Notes: a model not told the origin generated them from the letters alone. 64,000 bases of DNA from Kibdelosporangium sp. MJ126-NF4 (GCF_000826545.1 NZ_CDME01000008.1:682001-746000); one strand, 5' to 3'. Numbered from the stretch's first letter, positions 26,446 to 35,080 are shown. A program made the numbers and translations.

Positions 26446-26775
26446 ATGCCGAAGAGTTGGAGCAACAAACGCGAACGCCAGTACGAGCACGTCAAGTCGT
26501 CAGCCGAACAGCGCGGCGCGAGCGACAAACGAGCCAAGGAGATCGCGTCCCGCACAGTGAACAAGAACCGCGCGCAGTCCGGTGAATCCACCCAGGCCAG
26601 CAAGTCCTCGACCGATGACATGTCGCCGCAGCGCCGAGGCGGCAAGCGATCGGGCAACCGTCAGGGACCCGGCGGACCCACGCGCGACCAGCTGTACAAC
26701 GAGGCGAAGAAGCGCAACATCAAAGGCCGGTCCACGATGACCAAAAAGCAACTCGAGAACGCTCTGGGCCGCTGA
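26446..26775 (+). CDS. small basic protein, ChaB/plasmid-stabilisation-like with Rho-N/SAP-like tail
   Basis: ATG 26446 follows AGGAGG at optimal distance; an earlier frame from 26386 is not needed. The 109 residues are very rich in Lys, Arg and Ser. The head (MPKSWSNKRERQYEHVKSS) is typical of proteins annotated as plasmid stabilisation. The tail TRDQLYNEAKKRNIKGRS with MTKKQLENAL resembles a Rho-N/SAP nucleic-acid-binding helix pair. DNA or RNA binding is likely; the role is not established. Confidence 0.75.
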   Translation: MPKSWSNKRERQYEHVKSSAEQRGASDKRAKEIASRTVNKNRAQSGESTQASKSSTDDMSPQRRGGKRSGNRQGPGGPTRDQLYNEAKKRNIKGRSTMTKKQLENALGR

Positions 26776-26879
26776 GCGAACGCCACACCTATCCACGCAG
26801 CCGCGACATCCCCGGCTGACGACGGATTTCCATCTCGTCACGGGCCTCCCTACTCACAGTCCTCGGTCGTCCCAGTCAG

Positions 26880-27239
26880 TCAGCCCGCCGGGGTGGGTAC
26901 CTCGGTACCTGTGACGTGCAGGTCCTCGAGTGTGGGGGCGAGCAGCAGTGCGCCGGTGGTCAGGCATCCGTGCAACGCTCGCAGGTCGGCGAGGACCTCG
27001 GTGCTGATGTCGGGGCCGTGGCGGTCGACCAGGGCGGGAGTGTGGTCCATCAACGCCTGCACCAGGCCGGTCAGGGCACTGATGACCTCGTGCGTGCCGC
27101 TCACCGCAGCGGATACCGCTCCGGCGTCCAGTGTCCTGTCGCGCAGGGCGGCCTCGGTGTCGGCGAGCAGGCGGCGGGCATCGGTCAGAGCGCCATTCAC
27201 CCTCGTCGCACCGTGGGGCCCGGTGATCTCGTCGAGCAT
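26880..27239 (-). CDS. hypothetical protein
   Basis: ATG 27239 is preceded by GGGAGAGG. The 119 residues are Ala/Leu-rich and look helical (ALTDARRLLADTEAALRDR). No family is recognised. It lies downstream of hsp20 on the same strand but beyond a strong terminator, so it may be separately expressed or reached only by read-through. Confidence 0.55.
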   Translation of the reverse strand: MLDEITGPHGATRVNGALTDARRLLADTEAALRDRTLDAGAVSAAVSGTHEVISALTGLVQALMDHTPALVDRHGPDISTEVLADLRALHGCLTTGALLLAPTLEDLHVTGTEVPTPAG

Positions 27240-27268
27240 CGTCCTCTCCCTTTGGGCTGTCCCGCCGG

Positions 27269-27298
27269 GCCCCGGAGACCCAGGGTGGTCTCCGGGGC
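27269..27298 (-). terminator. terminator after hsp20
   Basis: Perfect 12-base inverted repeat GCCCCGGAGACC with a 6-base loop, 15 bases beyond the hsp20 stop in the direction of transcription. Confidence 0.75.
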
Positions 27299-27313
27299 GC
27301 GCGAGGCTGGCTC

Positions 27314-27745
27314 TCAGGCGTTGATCTGTTTGGTGTCGTTGTGGGCGCTGATGGCGATCTTGCGGGGCTTGGCGCGCTCGGCGACCGGGATCCGCAGGGT
27401 CAGTACGCCCGTTTCGTAGCTCGCCTGGATCTTGTCGGTGTCCAGGGCTTCGCCGAGGAACAACTGTCGGCTGAACACCCCGCGGGGCCGCTCGGCGACC
27501 TGGTACTCGGCGCCGTCCTCGGCTCGGCCGGGGCGCTCGGCTTTGACGGTCAGCACGTTCTGCTCGACGTCCAGGTCGATCGAGTCCGGGTGCACGCCGG
27601 GCAGGTCGAACGCGACGACGTACTCCTCACCGGCACGGTAGGCGTCCATCGGCATCGCCGCGGGCCGGGAAAGCGTCCCGTTGGCGCCGAAGAACTGCTG
27701 GGTCAGCCGGTCGAGCTCACGGAACGGGTCGGTACGCATCAACAT
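27314..27745 (-). CDS. hsp20: Hsp20/alpha-crystallin small heat-shock protein
   Basis: ATG 27745 lies 8 bases behind GGAAGGAG and gives 143 residues. The amino end ([20 protein letters not shown]) is that of actinobacterial Hsp18/Hsp20. The alpha-crystallin core has the family landmarks [25 protein letters not shown] in part and the closing [13 protein letters not shown] with a G-x-L motif. It is an ATP-independent holdase chaperone in the cytoplasm. A near-consensus promoter lies upstream, and a MerR-type regulator gene is divergent to it, which suggests heat- or stress-regulated expression. Confidence 0.93.
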   Translation of the reverse strand: MLMRTDPFRELDRLTQQFFGANGTLSRPAAMPMDAYRAGEEYVVAFDLPGVHPDSIDLDVEQNVLTVKAERPGRAEDGAEYQVAERPRGVFSRQLFLGEALDTDKIQASYETGVLTLRIPVAERAKPRKIAISAHNDTKQINA

Positions 27746-27822
27746 CACACAGTCTCCTTCCACACCAATTGGCTGGGGATCGGCGGTCAGGCCGCACAAT
27801 CAGGTCTCGGGCCGATACTTTT

Positions 27823-27851
27823 CTTATAGTCACCACTGCAGGTTGTGTCAA
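27823..27851 (-). promoter_or_regulatory. sigma-70-like promoter of hsp20
   Basis: On the minus strand: TTGACA (27851-27846), a 17-base spacer, then TATAAG (27828-27823). The -35 is a perfect match to consensus, unusual in GC-rich DNA. It lies about 78 bases before the hsp20 ATG. A CTGAC-N4-GTCAG dyad at 27889-27902, near the MerR gene start, may be an operator. Confidence 0.7.
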
Positions 27852-27924
27852 GTGCCCACCGAAGATAGCCTGGAGTGCGCGCAACACACTGACCCGTGTC
27901 AGGTATGTGAGGAGAAGGTCGCCC

Positions 27925-28254
27925 GTGGCCCTGACGAACAACCTCGGCAACCTCGACAATGTCGACTACCCGGCCTACACCACGGGGCAGGCCGCGGACC
28001 TGCTCGGTGTTCAGCAGGCGTTCCTGCGCAGTCTGGACACCGCCAGCCTGCTGCGCCCGGAACGCTCCGAGGGCGGGCATCGCCGCTACACCCGTCGCCA
28101 ACTCCACCTCGCTGTCCGCATTCGCATCCTGTTCGACGAAGGCCACACCCTGGCCGCAGCGGCCCGGATCATCGGACTGGAAGACGAGCTCGCCGCCGCG
28201 CAGGACCAGATTGCCAAGCTGCGCAGTCAAATCGACAACGGCACGAAACACTGA
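27925..28254 (+). CDS. MerR family regulator (HspR-like position)
   Basis: GTG 27925 follows GAGGAGAAGG at 6 bases. The 109 residues hold a MerR winged helix: YTTGQAADLLGVQQAFLRSLD, then EGGHRRYTRRQLHL. A short carboxyl coiled coil (DELAAAQDQIAKLRSQI) completes it. It lacks the metal-binding cysteines of metal sensors. Divergent to hsp20, it occupies the place of HspR, the heat-shock repressor, and this HspR-like assignment comes from gene order and length. I could not find a clear HAIR element (CTTGAGT-N7-ACTCAAG). Confidence 0.8.
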   Translation: MALTNNLGNLDNVDYPAYTTGQAADLLGVQQAFLRSLDTASLLRPERSEGGHRRYTRRQLHLAVRIRILFDEGHTLAAAARIIGLEDELAAAQDQIAKLRSQIDNGTKH

Positions 28255-28463
28255 TTGCAGATACAGCGCGAGTTGCGGTCCCTTGTGGCGACGAGCGTGC
28301 TGACGGGACAACGCTTTCCGGTGCGCTTTGCATCGTTTCCTCGTCGTTTCGGAACAGCGTCAGCGGGTATGCCTGAAACTGTCACCGCATATTCAACTCA
28401 CACAAGGGTTTCATGAGGGCATCCCACCCGCCGGTCACACCACCGAGTCGCCTAGGACAGCCG

Positions 28464-29957
28464 ATGACCACCACAGCCGAGCAATCCCTCTGGCTACGTG
28501 ATCTTCCCATCACGCCACCGCATCCGTCGCTGTCGGGAAAGCACCACGCGGCCGTGGCGGTCATCGGCGGAGGCATCGTCGGACTGACCACAGCGCTACT
28601 ACTCGTCCGTCGAGGCGTCGATGTGATAATGCTCGAAGCCGACCGCACAGGCGCGGGAGTGAGTGGCAACAACACCGCCAAAGTCACCGCGCTGCAGTCC
28701 ACTATGTACTCCACTGTCGAACGCCGACATGGCCCTGGCGCGGCGGCAAGCTACGCGGAAGCCGCGACTGCGGGGGTGGAACTCGTCGCACAACTGGCTG
28801 CCGCGATCGACTGCGATGCCCAGCGGGCGCCAGCGGTGACGTTCGCCTACACCGCGGCCGAACACGACACTGTGCGCGCCGAAGGCGACGCCGCGGGCAA
28901 TGCTGGACTGCCTGTCGAGTGGACTGATCAGCTTGACCTGCCGTTCCCCACCTACGGCGCAGTCCGATTGCGTGACCAGTTGCTGGTGCATCCGGCCAAG
29001 TACGTGCGCGGCCTCACGGCCGCGTTTGTCGCCGAGGGCGGTCGGCTGTTCGAGACGAGCCGTGTGCTTGATGTCTCTGCCACCGCGCCATACCGAATCC
29101 ACACCGCCGAGGGCACCGTCACCGCCGGACAGGTAGTGGTGGCCACCCACTATCCGATCCTGGGCAGGGGATTGTTCTTCGCGCGCCTCGAAGCCGAACG
29201 GTCCTACTGCGTCGCTGCGCGCTTACGTTCCGGTGCACCGCCAGCGGATCTCGCGATCAGCGTCGGCAGTCCCTCGTGGTCGTTGAGCCGCCACGGCGAC
29301 CACGTGATCATTGGCGGACAAAGCCATCCCGCGGGGGAGCGTGGCGTCGACTCCAGTCGGTACGCCACGCTGGCGGACTTCGCGTACGAGCATTTCGACG
29401 TCGCCGACATCACCCATCGGTGGTCGGCGCAAGACCCCAAGGCCTACGACGCGTTGCCGATGGTCGGAACCCACCTACCCGGAGGATCACGGCTGTGGGT
29501 AGCGACCGGGTTCGCCAAGTGGGGCTTGGCCATGGGCTCCGTCGCAGGGGCGATCCTCGCCGACCGCATCACCGCAACCGACAACCCGCACGCAGACCTG
29601 TTCACCCCGCACCGCGTCAGCCTCTCCAGCGTGCCGACACTGCTGCGGCAGAACGCCAAAGTCGCGAAAGACCTCATCGCGGACCGGCTCGGTCCTGCCG
29701 ACACGGCTGACGCCGAGGGTGTGCCAGTCGACACAGCCCGGGTGCTACCAGATGGCCGGGGGAAGAAGGGCGTGTACCGCGACCAGGACGGGACACTGCA
29801 CGCGGTGTCCCTGCGCTGCACCCACTTGGGGTGCCTGTTGCGGTTCAACGGCGCCGAACGCAGCTGGGACTGCCCCTGCCACGGCTCCCGCTTCGACATC
29901 GACGGCACCGTTCTCGAAGGCCCCGCCACCCAGCCACTTCCACGGCGCGATCCCTAG
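28464..29957 (+). CDS. FAD-dependent oxidoreductase with carboxyl Rieske domain
   Basis: ATG 28464 (MTTTAEQSLW) gives 497 residues; ATG 28413 is possible. The amino half is a DAO/glycine-oxidase-type flavoprotein with VAVIGGGIVGLTTALLL and the acidic FAD-ribose residue in MLEADR. The carboxyl 90 residues are a Rieske domain with CTHLGC and CPCHGS coordinating a [2Fe-2S] cluster. Such two-domain enzymes pass electrons within one chain, but their substrates are poorly known. One in-frame TTA codon lies near 29224. The stop overlaps the converging phosphodiesterase gene by 3 bases (CTAG). Confidence 0.88.
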   Translation: MTTTAEQSLWLRDLPITPPHPSLSGKHHAAVAVIGGGIVGLTTALLLVRRGVDVIMLEADRTGAGVSGNNTAKVTALQSTMYSTVERRHGPGAAASYAEAATAGVELVAQLAAAIDCDAQRAPAVTFAYTAAEHDTVRAEGDAAGNAGLPVEWTDQLDLPFPTYGAVRLRDQLLVHPAKYVRGLTAAFVAEGGRLFETSRVLDVSATAPYRIHTAEGTVTAGQVVVATHYPILGRGLFFARLEAERSYCVAARLRSGAPPADLAISVGSPSWSLSRHGDHVIIGGQSHPAGERGVDSSRYATLADFAYEHFDVADITHRWSAQDPKAYDALPMVGTHLPGGSRLWVATGFAKWGLAMGSVAGAILADRITATDNPHADLFTPHRVSLSSVPTLLRQNAKVAKDLIADRLGPADTADAEGVPVDTARVLPDGRGKKGVYRDQDGTLHAVSLRCTHLGCLLRFNGAERSWDCPCHGSRFDIDGTVLEGPATQPLPRRDP

Positions 29958-31237
29958 TACGGCCTGACCGGCGGGACCGGGCCGACACCGGCATCACGCA
30001 GAGCCTGCTCGAGGTAGGAGATCACGACCTGGTTGTCCGCGAGCATTCGGTCGATCGATCCGGCTTCCCGCCACTCGGGAATGCGCTCGATGCCGAAGAA
30101 CTGGGCGCCGGGCCGATCGAGAAGCCGATTCTCCGTACGCATGTACGCCGTGTCCAGCAACGGATGGGACCTCGCGTTGAGCAGTACCCATGAGCGCAAC
30201 CGCAGGTGTGTGCGGATCTGGGCGTTCAGCGTCTTCAGTTTCCGCGCGGGCCCCTCGGTTGCCTGCTGCCTGGACAGGACCGGCAGTACCCGGCCGGTTT
30301 CGACTTCCCCGGCGTTGGGTGCCGCAACACCCATCACCGCAGCCACTGTCGGTGCCACGTCGGGAGTTTCGGCATACGGCAACGTCCTGCCGGTGGCGAT
30401 GCCCGGACCGACGAAGACCAGTGGAGCCAGTCCGGAATCCTCGGCCTGCACCGGATGCCAGCCCGAAACGGCCTGGCCGTCGGACAACAGGACCAACAGA
30501 GTGTCGTGGAGTTTCCCGGCTCGCTCCAGCCCCGCGACGAACTCACCCAGCAGGCGGTCGGCTGTGCGCGCGGCATCGATGTACGGCGAGCCGTCCGCCC
30601 AGATGTCCTGTGCCCAAGGCTGCCCGTCACGCGCGTCGGCCACCTGCTGAGACGCGGTGCCCGTGCCCTGCAACACCACCCGCATCATGTCCAGGTTCTT
30701 GTGTTGCCGCACCTGATCGAGGGTGACAGCGACCACGTCGGCGTCGGTGTCCCCGCGGTTGAGCCGGACGAAGTCGTAGCCGGGATTGAGCGATCGGTAG
30801 GCAGTGCTGTTGGCGACGTGCGCCTGGTGGCCGCCGAACTGCTCCTGGAGGTACTCCTCCTCCGACCAGCGCTCCAGAAAGAGCGTCCCCGCGTAGGTCA
30901 CCGGGTTGGGGAACGACGTGGTGCTGATGTCCCAGTACCCGTTCGTGGTGGGGTGCCACGGGATTGGCAGTTGGTAGTGCGCCACTGTTGTGCCACGCGC
31001 GGACAACTGCTGGAAGTTGCGCAGTCCCAGCTTGCTCGGGGCATCGACGTGCAGACCGTCGATGTGGAAGAAGACCACCCGAGCGGGCCGTTCGGACGCG
31101 GTGGCCGCGCTCGTGCCGTTCGTAGCGGTTGTAGCGGTCGCCGCGAACACCAGAACCAGTGCCAACGCCAGCGCCAGGTGACGGTTGAAGACAGCTCGTT
31201 TCACACCTCCCACTCTGCCCGCCGGACTGCGTGTCAT
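29954..31237 (-). CDS. secreted alkaline-phosphatase-superfamily phosphodiesterase
   Basis: 427 residues from ATG 31237 (a GTG at 31204 is an alternative). A signal peptide is followed by ARVVFFHIDGLHVD, the first metal aspartate region of the alkaline phosphatase/type I phosphodiesterase superfamily. LLVLLSDGQAVSGWHPV and TPDVAPTVAAVMG supply later metal-site and family elements; the expected DHG motif reads SDGQ, so metal binding may differ. Export and hydrolysis of a phosphate or sulfate ester are inferred. It is divergent from a LysR gene 51 bases away, which may control it. Confidence 0.72.
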   Translation of the reverse strand: MTRSPAGRVGGVKRAVFNRHLALALALVLVFAATATTATNGTSAATASERPARVVFFHIDGLHVDAPSKLGLRNFQQLSARGTTVAHYQLPIPWHPTTNGYWDISTTSFPNPVTYAGTLFLERWSEEEYLQEQFGGHQAHVANSTAYRSLNPGYDFVRLNRGDTDADVVAVTLDQVRQHKNLDMMRVVLQGTGTASQQVADARDGQPWAQDIWADGSPYIDAARTADRLLGEFVAGLERAGKLHDTLLVLLSDGQAVSGWHPVQAEDSGLAPLVFVGPGIATGRTLPYAETPDVAPTVAAVMGVAAPNAGEVETGRVLPVLSRQQATEGPARKLKTLNAQIRTHLRLRSWVLLNARSHPLLDTAYMRTENRLLDRPGAQFFGIERIPEWREAGSIDRMLADNQVVISYLEQALRDAGVGPVPPVRPY

Positions 31238-31287
31238 CAGGACAGGAATCCGCTCAAATCAAGACAGGAAACTTCCATAATGCGACC

Positions 31288-32184
31288 ATGGAACTGCATC
31301 TGTTGCGCAAGTTCGTCGTCGTCGCCGAGGAACTGCACTTCGGGCGCGCCGCGGCTCGCCTGCACGTCGCCCAATCGCCGCTGTCCCAGCAGATCCGCAA
31401 ACTGGAAGCCGATCTCGGGGTGCCGCTGCTCGAGCGGACCACCCGGCGGGTCACACTCACCACGGCCGGACACATGTTCCTCACCGAAGCCCGCGCCGTG
31501 CTGGCACAGATGGACCGTGCCCGTGAAGTCGCGGTCAGCGCGGCCGCGGGCCGCAGCGGCTACCTGCAACTGGTCTATGTCGGAAGCGCGGCCTTCCACC
31601 TGCTTCCCCCGCTGTTGCGGGCCTACCGCAGGGTGGCTCCCGAGGTACGGCTCGAACTGCGGGAACACACCACTGCCGAGCAGGTGGAAGCGCTCAGCAC
31701 CAGTCAAGCCCAAGTCGCTTTCCTCCGTTCCATACCGCAGCGAGCCGGCCTTCGTGGGGAAGTACTGACAACCGAGCCGATTCTGATAGCGCTGCCCGCC
31801 GACCACCGCTTGGCGGGCGAGACCGAGGTCGATCTGGCCGTGCTCGCGGATGAACCGTTCATTCTGTTCCGTCGCGACCTTGGCCCGACGTTCCACGATC
31901 TGTTGCTCGCTCTGTGCCACAGCGCCGGATTCGCCCCGCGGGTCGAGCAGGTGACCAGGCACATGGCCACCACCGCCTCCCTGGTCGGCAGTGGCCTTGG
32001 CGTGTCACTGGTTCCCGCCTCAGTCAGCGCGTTGCGCGCACATGACGTGTGCTACCGGCCGATCGCGGGCGGCAGCGCGAGTGTGGACCTCGTCATGGCC
32101 TGGCGAGCCGACCAGGAAACCGAACTGGTGAACCACTTCCTCACCGTCGCCCGAACTGTCGGCCGACGGCTCACGATCACTTGA
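31288..32184 (+). CDS. LysR family regulator
   Basis: ATG 31288 (MELHLLRKFVVVAEELHF) is the canonical LysR start; the frame is open further upstream but without homology. The 298 residues have a winged helix at 1-60 (GRAAARLHVAQSPLSQQIRKLE) and a periplasmic-binding-like effector domain. The benzoate/catechol-type subgroup (BenM/CatR-like) is suggested by LHFGRAAARLHVAQSPLSQQ. It is divergent from the secreted phosphodiesterase; autoregulation and control of that gene are inferred. Confidence 0.9.
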   Translation: MELHLLRKFVVVAEELHFGRAAARLHVAQSPLSQQIRKLEADLGVPLLERTTRRVTLTTAGHMFLTEARAVLAQMDRAREVAVSAAAGRSGYLQLVYVGSAAFHLLPPLLRAYRRVAPEVRLELREHTTAEQVEALSTSQAQVAFLRSIPQRAGLRGEVLTTEPILIALPADHRLAGETEVDLAVLADEPFILFRRDLGPTFHDLLLALCHSAGFAPRVEQVTRHMATTASLVGSGLGVSLVPASVSALRAHDVCYRPIAGGSASVDLVMAWRADQETELVNHFLTVARTVGRRLTIT

Positions 32185-32253
32185 ACAGTGTGTGCACAGG
32201 TCACGCTCCCCGCAGTTGCACACGCCTTGGCGTCGCCGGTTCATCTGCGTTAG

Positions 32254-32272
32254 AACTTGACTCGATCAAGTT
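32254..32272. promoter_or_regulatory. palindrome upstream of the VCBS-repeat gene
   Basis: AACTTGA-N5-TCAAGTT, perfect 7-base arms, 85 bases before the ATG at 32357. Probable regulator site; binding protein unknown. Confidence 0.4.
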
Positions 32273-32356
32273 CAGTTCGGTCAATAGCTGACTGCAGGTT
32301 GACCAGTACCCCAGGTTGTTCCTTGAAAAATGTGACCAAATGAGGAGTCGTTGACG

Positions 32357-33649
32357 ATGAAACTTAGGTTTGGTGATCGCGTGCGAGCTTTCGCCATCAC
32401 GGTTGCGATCACTTCCACTCTGTGTGCCGCGTTCTCCCCGACCGCGTCGGCGACACCTGTCGTTCCCGAGAGTGAGATCGGCCCACTGCTCAACTGTGGC
32501 ACGTACACAAACCAGCAAATGACCAGAAGTCAGGTTTTAGCCAGAGCTCGGACCTGGATTCAAGCACGCGTCCCGTACAGCCAGCAGGCGTGCTATGCCA
32601 ACCAGTACGGCAGTTATCGAACGGACTGCTCCGGGTACGTCTCAATGGCGTGGGGCCTTCGGATTTCGTACACCACCAGAGATATCAACCTGGTGTCCCA
32701 TGAAATCGCCCGCATGGACCTCCAGCCCGGTGACATCCTGAACAAATACGACGTCCACATGTCGATCTTCGTCAGATGGGAGGACGCGGCACGCACGAGA
32801 CCGCGCGTGATGGAGCAAGCGGGGCCGAATGGCTCGCCCACCACAGAGCGGGTTTGGTCGGCCGCGACCGCCAGCGAATACACGCCGAGACGCTACAACA
32901 ACATCATTGACGACGCTGGCGAGCGTGATGTGAATGGTGATGGCAAGGCGGATATCGTTGCCGTGGTTGGGGATAAACTGCGTTACTACTATGGTACCGG
33001 TGACGGCGGCTTTCATTTCCACAGCGAAGGCGGTGTGGGTTGGGACGTCCTTACCCAAGTGGACCTGGGTGACGTCAACGCCGATGGTAAGGCGGACATT
33101 ATTGGCGTGGTTGGGGATAAACTGCGCTATTACTACGGTACCGGTGACGGCAATTTCCATTTCCATAGCGAGGGTGGTGTGGGCTGGGGTGCGCTCGGCA
33201 AGCTCGCTGTCGCTGATGTCAACGCTGATCGCAAGGCGGACATCATCGGCGTGGTGGGAGACAAACTGCGCTACTACTATGGCACCGGTGACGGCAACTT
33301 TCATTTTCACAGCGATAGCGGAGCGGGTTGGGACGCGCTCGCCCAAATGAGCCTGGGTGACGTCAACGCCGATGGCAAGGCGGACATTATTGCCGTGGTT
33401 GGGGATAAACTGCGCTATTACTACGGCACCGGCGACGCCAATTTCCATTTCCACAGCGAGGGCGGCGCAAGCTGGGGTGCGCTCAGCAAGCTCGCTGTCG
33501 CTGATGTCAACGCTGATCGCAAGGCGGACATTATTGGCGTGGTCGGAGACAAACTCCGCTACTACTACGGCACTGGCGACGGCAACTTCCACTACCACAG
33601 CGAAGGTGGCGCAGGCTGGGACACTCTCAGCAAACTCGCCGCCGCCTGA
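32357..33649 (+). CDS. secreted NlpC/P60-like protein with five VCBS repeats
   Basis: ATG 32357 lies 9 bases behind GAGGAG; 430 residues. A signal peptide ends near residue 34 (TASA). An NlpC/P60-like domain has C91 in TDCSGYVSMAWG and H134 in DVHMSIF, the cysteine-histidine pair of this papain-like fold (peptidoglycan or amide hydrolysis). From residue 190 come five VCBS/FG-GAP-type repeats, each with a DxNxDxKAD calcium-type loop (DVNADGKADI or DVNADRKADI) and a GDKLRYYYGTGD block. The sequence is extracellular and binding-oriented. An in-frame TTA codon is near 32537. A terminator follows directly. Confidence 0.82.
   Translation: MKLRFGDRVRAFAITVAITSTLCAAFSPTASATPVVPESEIGPLLNCGTYTNQQMTRSQVLARARTWIQARVPYSQQACYANQYGSYRTDCSGYVSMAWGLRISYTTRDINLVSHEIARMDLQPGDILNKYDVHMSIFVRWEDAARTRPRVMEQAGPNGSPTTERVWSAATASEYTPRRYNNIIDDAGERDVNGDGKADIVAVVGDKLRYYYGTGDGGFHFHSEGGVGWDVLTQVDLGDVNADGKADIIGVVGDKLRYYYGTGDGNFHFHSEGGVGWGALGKLAVADVNADRKADIIGVVGDKLRYYYGTGDGNFHFHSDSGAGWDALAQMSLGDVNADGKADIIAVVGDKLRYYYGTGDANFHFHSEGGASWGALSKLAVADVNADRKADIIGVVGDKLRYYYGTGDGNFHYHSEGGAGWDTLSKLAAA
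32927..33646 (+). repeat. five tandem 144-bp repeats
   Basis: Copies begin at 32927, 33071, 33215, 33359 and 33503, in phase with the reading frame (48 residues each). Copies 2 and 4 resemble each other most closely (ADGKADI, preceded by LGD), as do 3 and 5 (ADRKADI, preceded by AVAD). This implies a doubling of a 288-bp unit after the first duplication. Confidence 0.9.
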
Positions 33650-33660
33650 CAGAACAAACA

Positions 33661-33695
33661 CCATCTGGGCCGACCACGCAGGTCGGTCCAGATGG
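33661..33695 (+). terminator. terminator after VCBS gene
   Basis: Two-block inverted repeat (CCATCTGG and CCGACC pairing with their complements, one G/T step, 5-base loop), 11 bases after the stop. Confidence 0.75.
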
Positions 33696-33737
33696 GCTTC
33701 GCTACCTCCGCGCCAATGACAGGTCTGTAACAGGAGC

Positions 33738-33863
33738 GACCGGGACGCCGACGGCGTTGTGCACCCAGGCATCATCTACATGTCGATCCCGATCCTCAAC
33801 GCCCCGCGCGAGAAGATCGCCACGATCGTGCAGGCCGTCGCCGAGGACCACGAACAGCGCTGA
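33738..33863 (+). pseudogene. 3' remnant of an unknown gene
   Basis: An open frame without a start ends in TGA at 33861-33863. It reads ADGVVHPGIIYMSIPIL and then PREKIATIVQAVAEDHEQ, which looks like the carboxyl end of a real protein. The family is not identified. Between 33864 and 34300 I see only a palindromic site at 33901-33929 and no gene. Confidence 0.3.
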
Positions 33864-33900
33864 AACCCGATCCAAACCCAAGGGCAGGTCCCACCGTGGG

Positions 33901-33929
33901 GTTCAACCGCAGTGTCCTGTCAGTTGAAC
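33901..33929. promoter_or_regulatory. StrR-type palindrome
   Basis: GTTCAACCG-N11-CAGTTGAAC. The spacing and sequence match the known StrR binding pattern GTTCGACTG-N11-CAGTCGAAC closely. No intact gene lies directly downstream, so function is uncertain. Confidence 0.35.
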
Positions 33930-34336
33930 AGTCACGGGCGACACCGCAGGTCCACCGTCAGTTCTCGATTCACGCGACAGCCCCTGGGACAGAAGAGACA
34001 CTGATGGATGAGGTTGCGACAGCGGCCTTTGTACAGCTCTGGATCTCCAGTGCTTGTGCACGCATACTGCGATGTCCGATGCTGGGGCACGGCCCGCTGA
34101 CTGGAACCGGCTGCTCAGCGGTATCCCGCCACACAGTGCCTGATCAGGCAGGGCAGTGCTGGTTTGGTGAGAGAATCAGCGAGATCGCAACGTGACCTGT
34201 CCCTTTTGGAAGGGTATTGCTGGGTGGGTGGTCTGGTGGAGCGGAATGGTTGAGTGTGGACAAATACTGACGTTGTCGTTGGTCTGGTGCGTCTGTGCTG
34301 GCGGTGTTGAAGCATCGGTGATTGACGAGTGCGCAT

Positions 34337-34445
34337 GATCCTCACCGGCTGGGGGCAGCGGCCGTTGGATGTGGCGACGTTGGAGCGTTTCTGTGAGCCA
34401 GCGCCGGAAGCGCGTGGTACAGATCGAAAGGGAACGGTGTGGTGA
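34337..34445 (+). pseudogene. possible cas3 3' remnant
   Basis: The frame [20 protein letters not shown] runs to a TGA at 34443-34445 that overlaps the start of the cas5 remnant. In type I-C loci cas3 precedes cas5 with such overlap. The assignment rests on position alone. Confidence 0.2.
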
Positions 34446-34695
34446 CTAGTGTTGACCTGCCTCGCTCATCGGGCGGTGCGGCGCCGGTCGTGGTTCAGGT
34501 TCGAGGCAAGGCCGCGTTGTTCACTCGACCGGAGTTGAAGGTGGAACGGGTGTCCTATCCGGTGATGAGGCCGTCCACGGCGGTGGGTGTGCTGGAGTTC
34601 GCGTGGCGTGTCGTGGCCATCGAGGGTATTGGCCGAGGTCAAGCCGTTTACGTTGCGTCGTAACGAAACCACGGACCGGGCGTCGTTGGTGGACG
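34439..34695 (+). pseudogene. cas5: cas5 (type I-C/Cas5d-like) amino-terminal remnant
   Basis: From GTG 34439 the frame gives [20 protein letters not shown] followed by [10 protein letters not shown], the unmistakable start of Cas5 of type I-C systems ([19 protein letters not shown]). After GVLE about seven residues of the conserved WKPEF region are missing. An extra G near 34624 then shifts the frame. In the next frame [20 protein letters not shown] continues the Cas5 sequence. Beyond about 34695 Cas5 similarity stops. No other cas gene and no repeat-spacer array is seen around it, so it is a dead fragment of a lost or rearranged CRISPR-Cas locus. Confidence 0.7.
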
Positions 34696-35080
34696 CCACG
34701 GCCGACGCTGACATCCCGATTCGTGCCTTCGACGACTACCTCGTCAACGTCGACGAGAAGGACCTTCCCGCCGGGGTCGCCATGAGCGTGCCGGAGATGA
34801 TGGCACTGGCGGAGGTCGGCGTTGAGGTGCGCTATGCCCAGGACATCCTCGAGCGGGCACGCATGATCAAGTCCAGTGATGAGATCGCCTGTATGCGTGC
34901 GTCGATTCTGGTAGGCGAAGACGCTCTTGCCGAGGTAGCTGAGGCGTGTGCACGCCCAGGCAGCACCGAGAACGAACTGTGGGCGATCCTCAACCGGGTC
35001 AATGCCGAACAGGGAGGAGAGCGGATCGAGACGCGGCTGTTCGGGTACGTGCACGGCGTCGGCAACCTAGTGCGGTGTCC
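34696..35080 (+). pseudogene. M24 peptidase (Xaa-Pro dipeptidase-like) fragment
   Basis: Directly fused to the cas5 remnant, the frame continues as AQDILERARMIKSSDEIACM, VGEDALAEVAEA and then PGSTENELWAILNRVNAEQGGERIETRL. This is the segment of M24 (creatinase/aminopeptidase P type) enzymes before their metal site. The metal-binding half is absent; after about 35065 the frame is no longer M24-like. The fragment has neither start nor active site and is not expected to work. Confidence 0.6.

Noticed and set aside
32927..33646. 144-bp repeats as a satellite or CRISPR-like array
   Set aside because: They are in phase with one reading frame and encode VCBS units.
33896..34195. 99-codon plus-strand frame
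   Set aside because: No family, poor ribosome binding site and atypical composition; it overlaps the palindrome at 33901.
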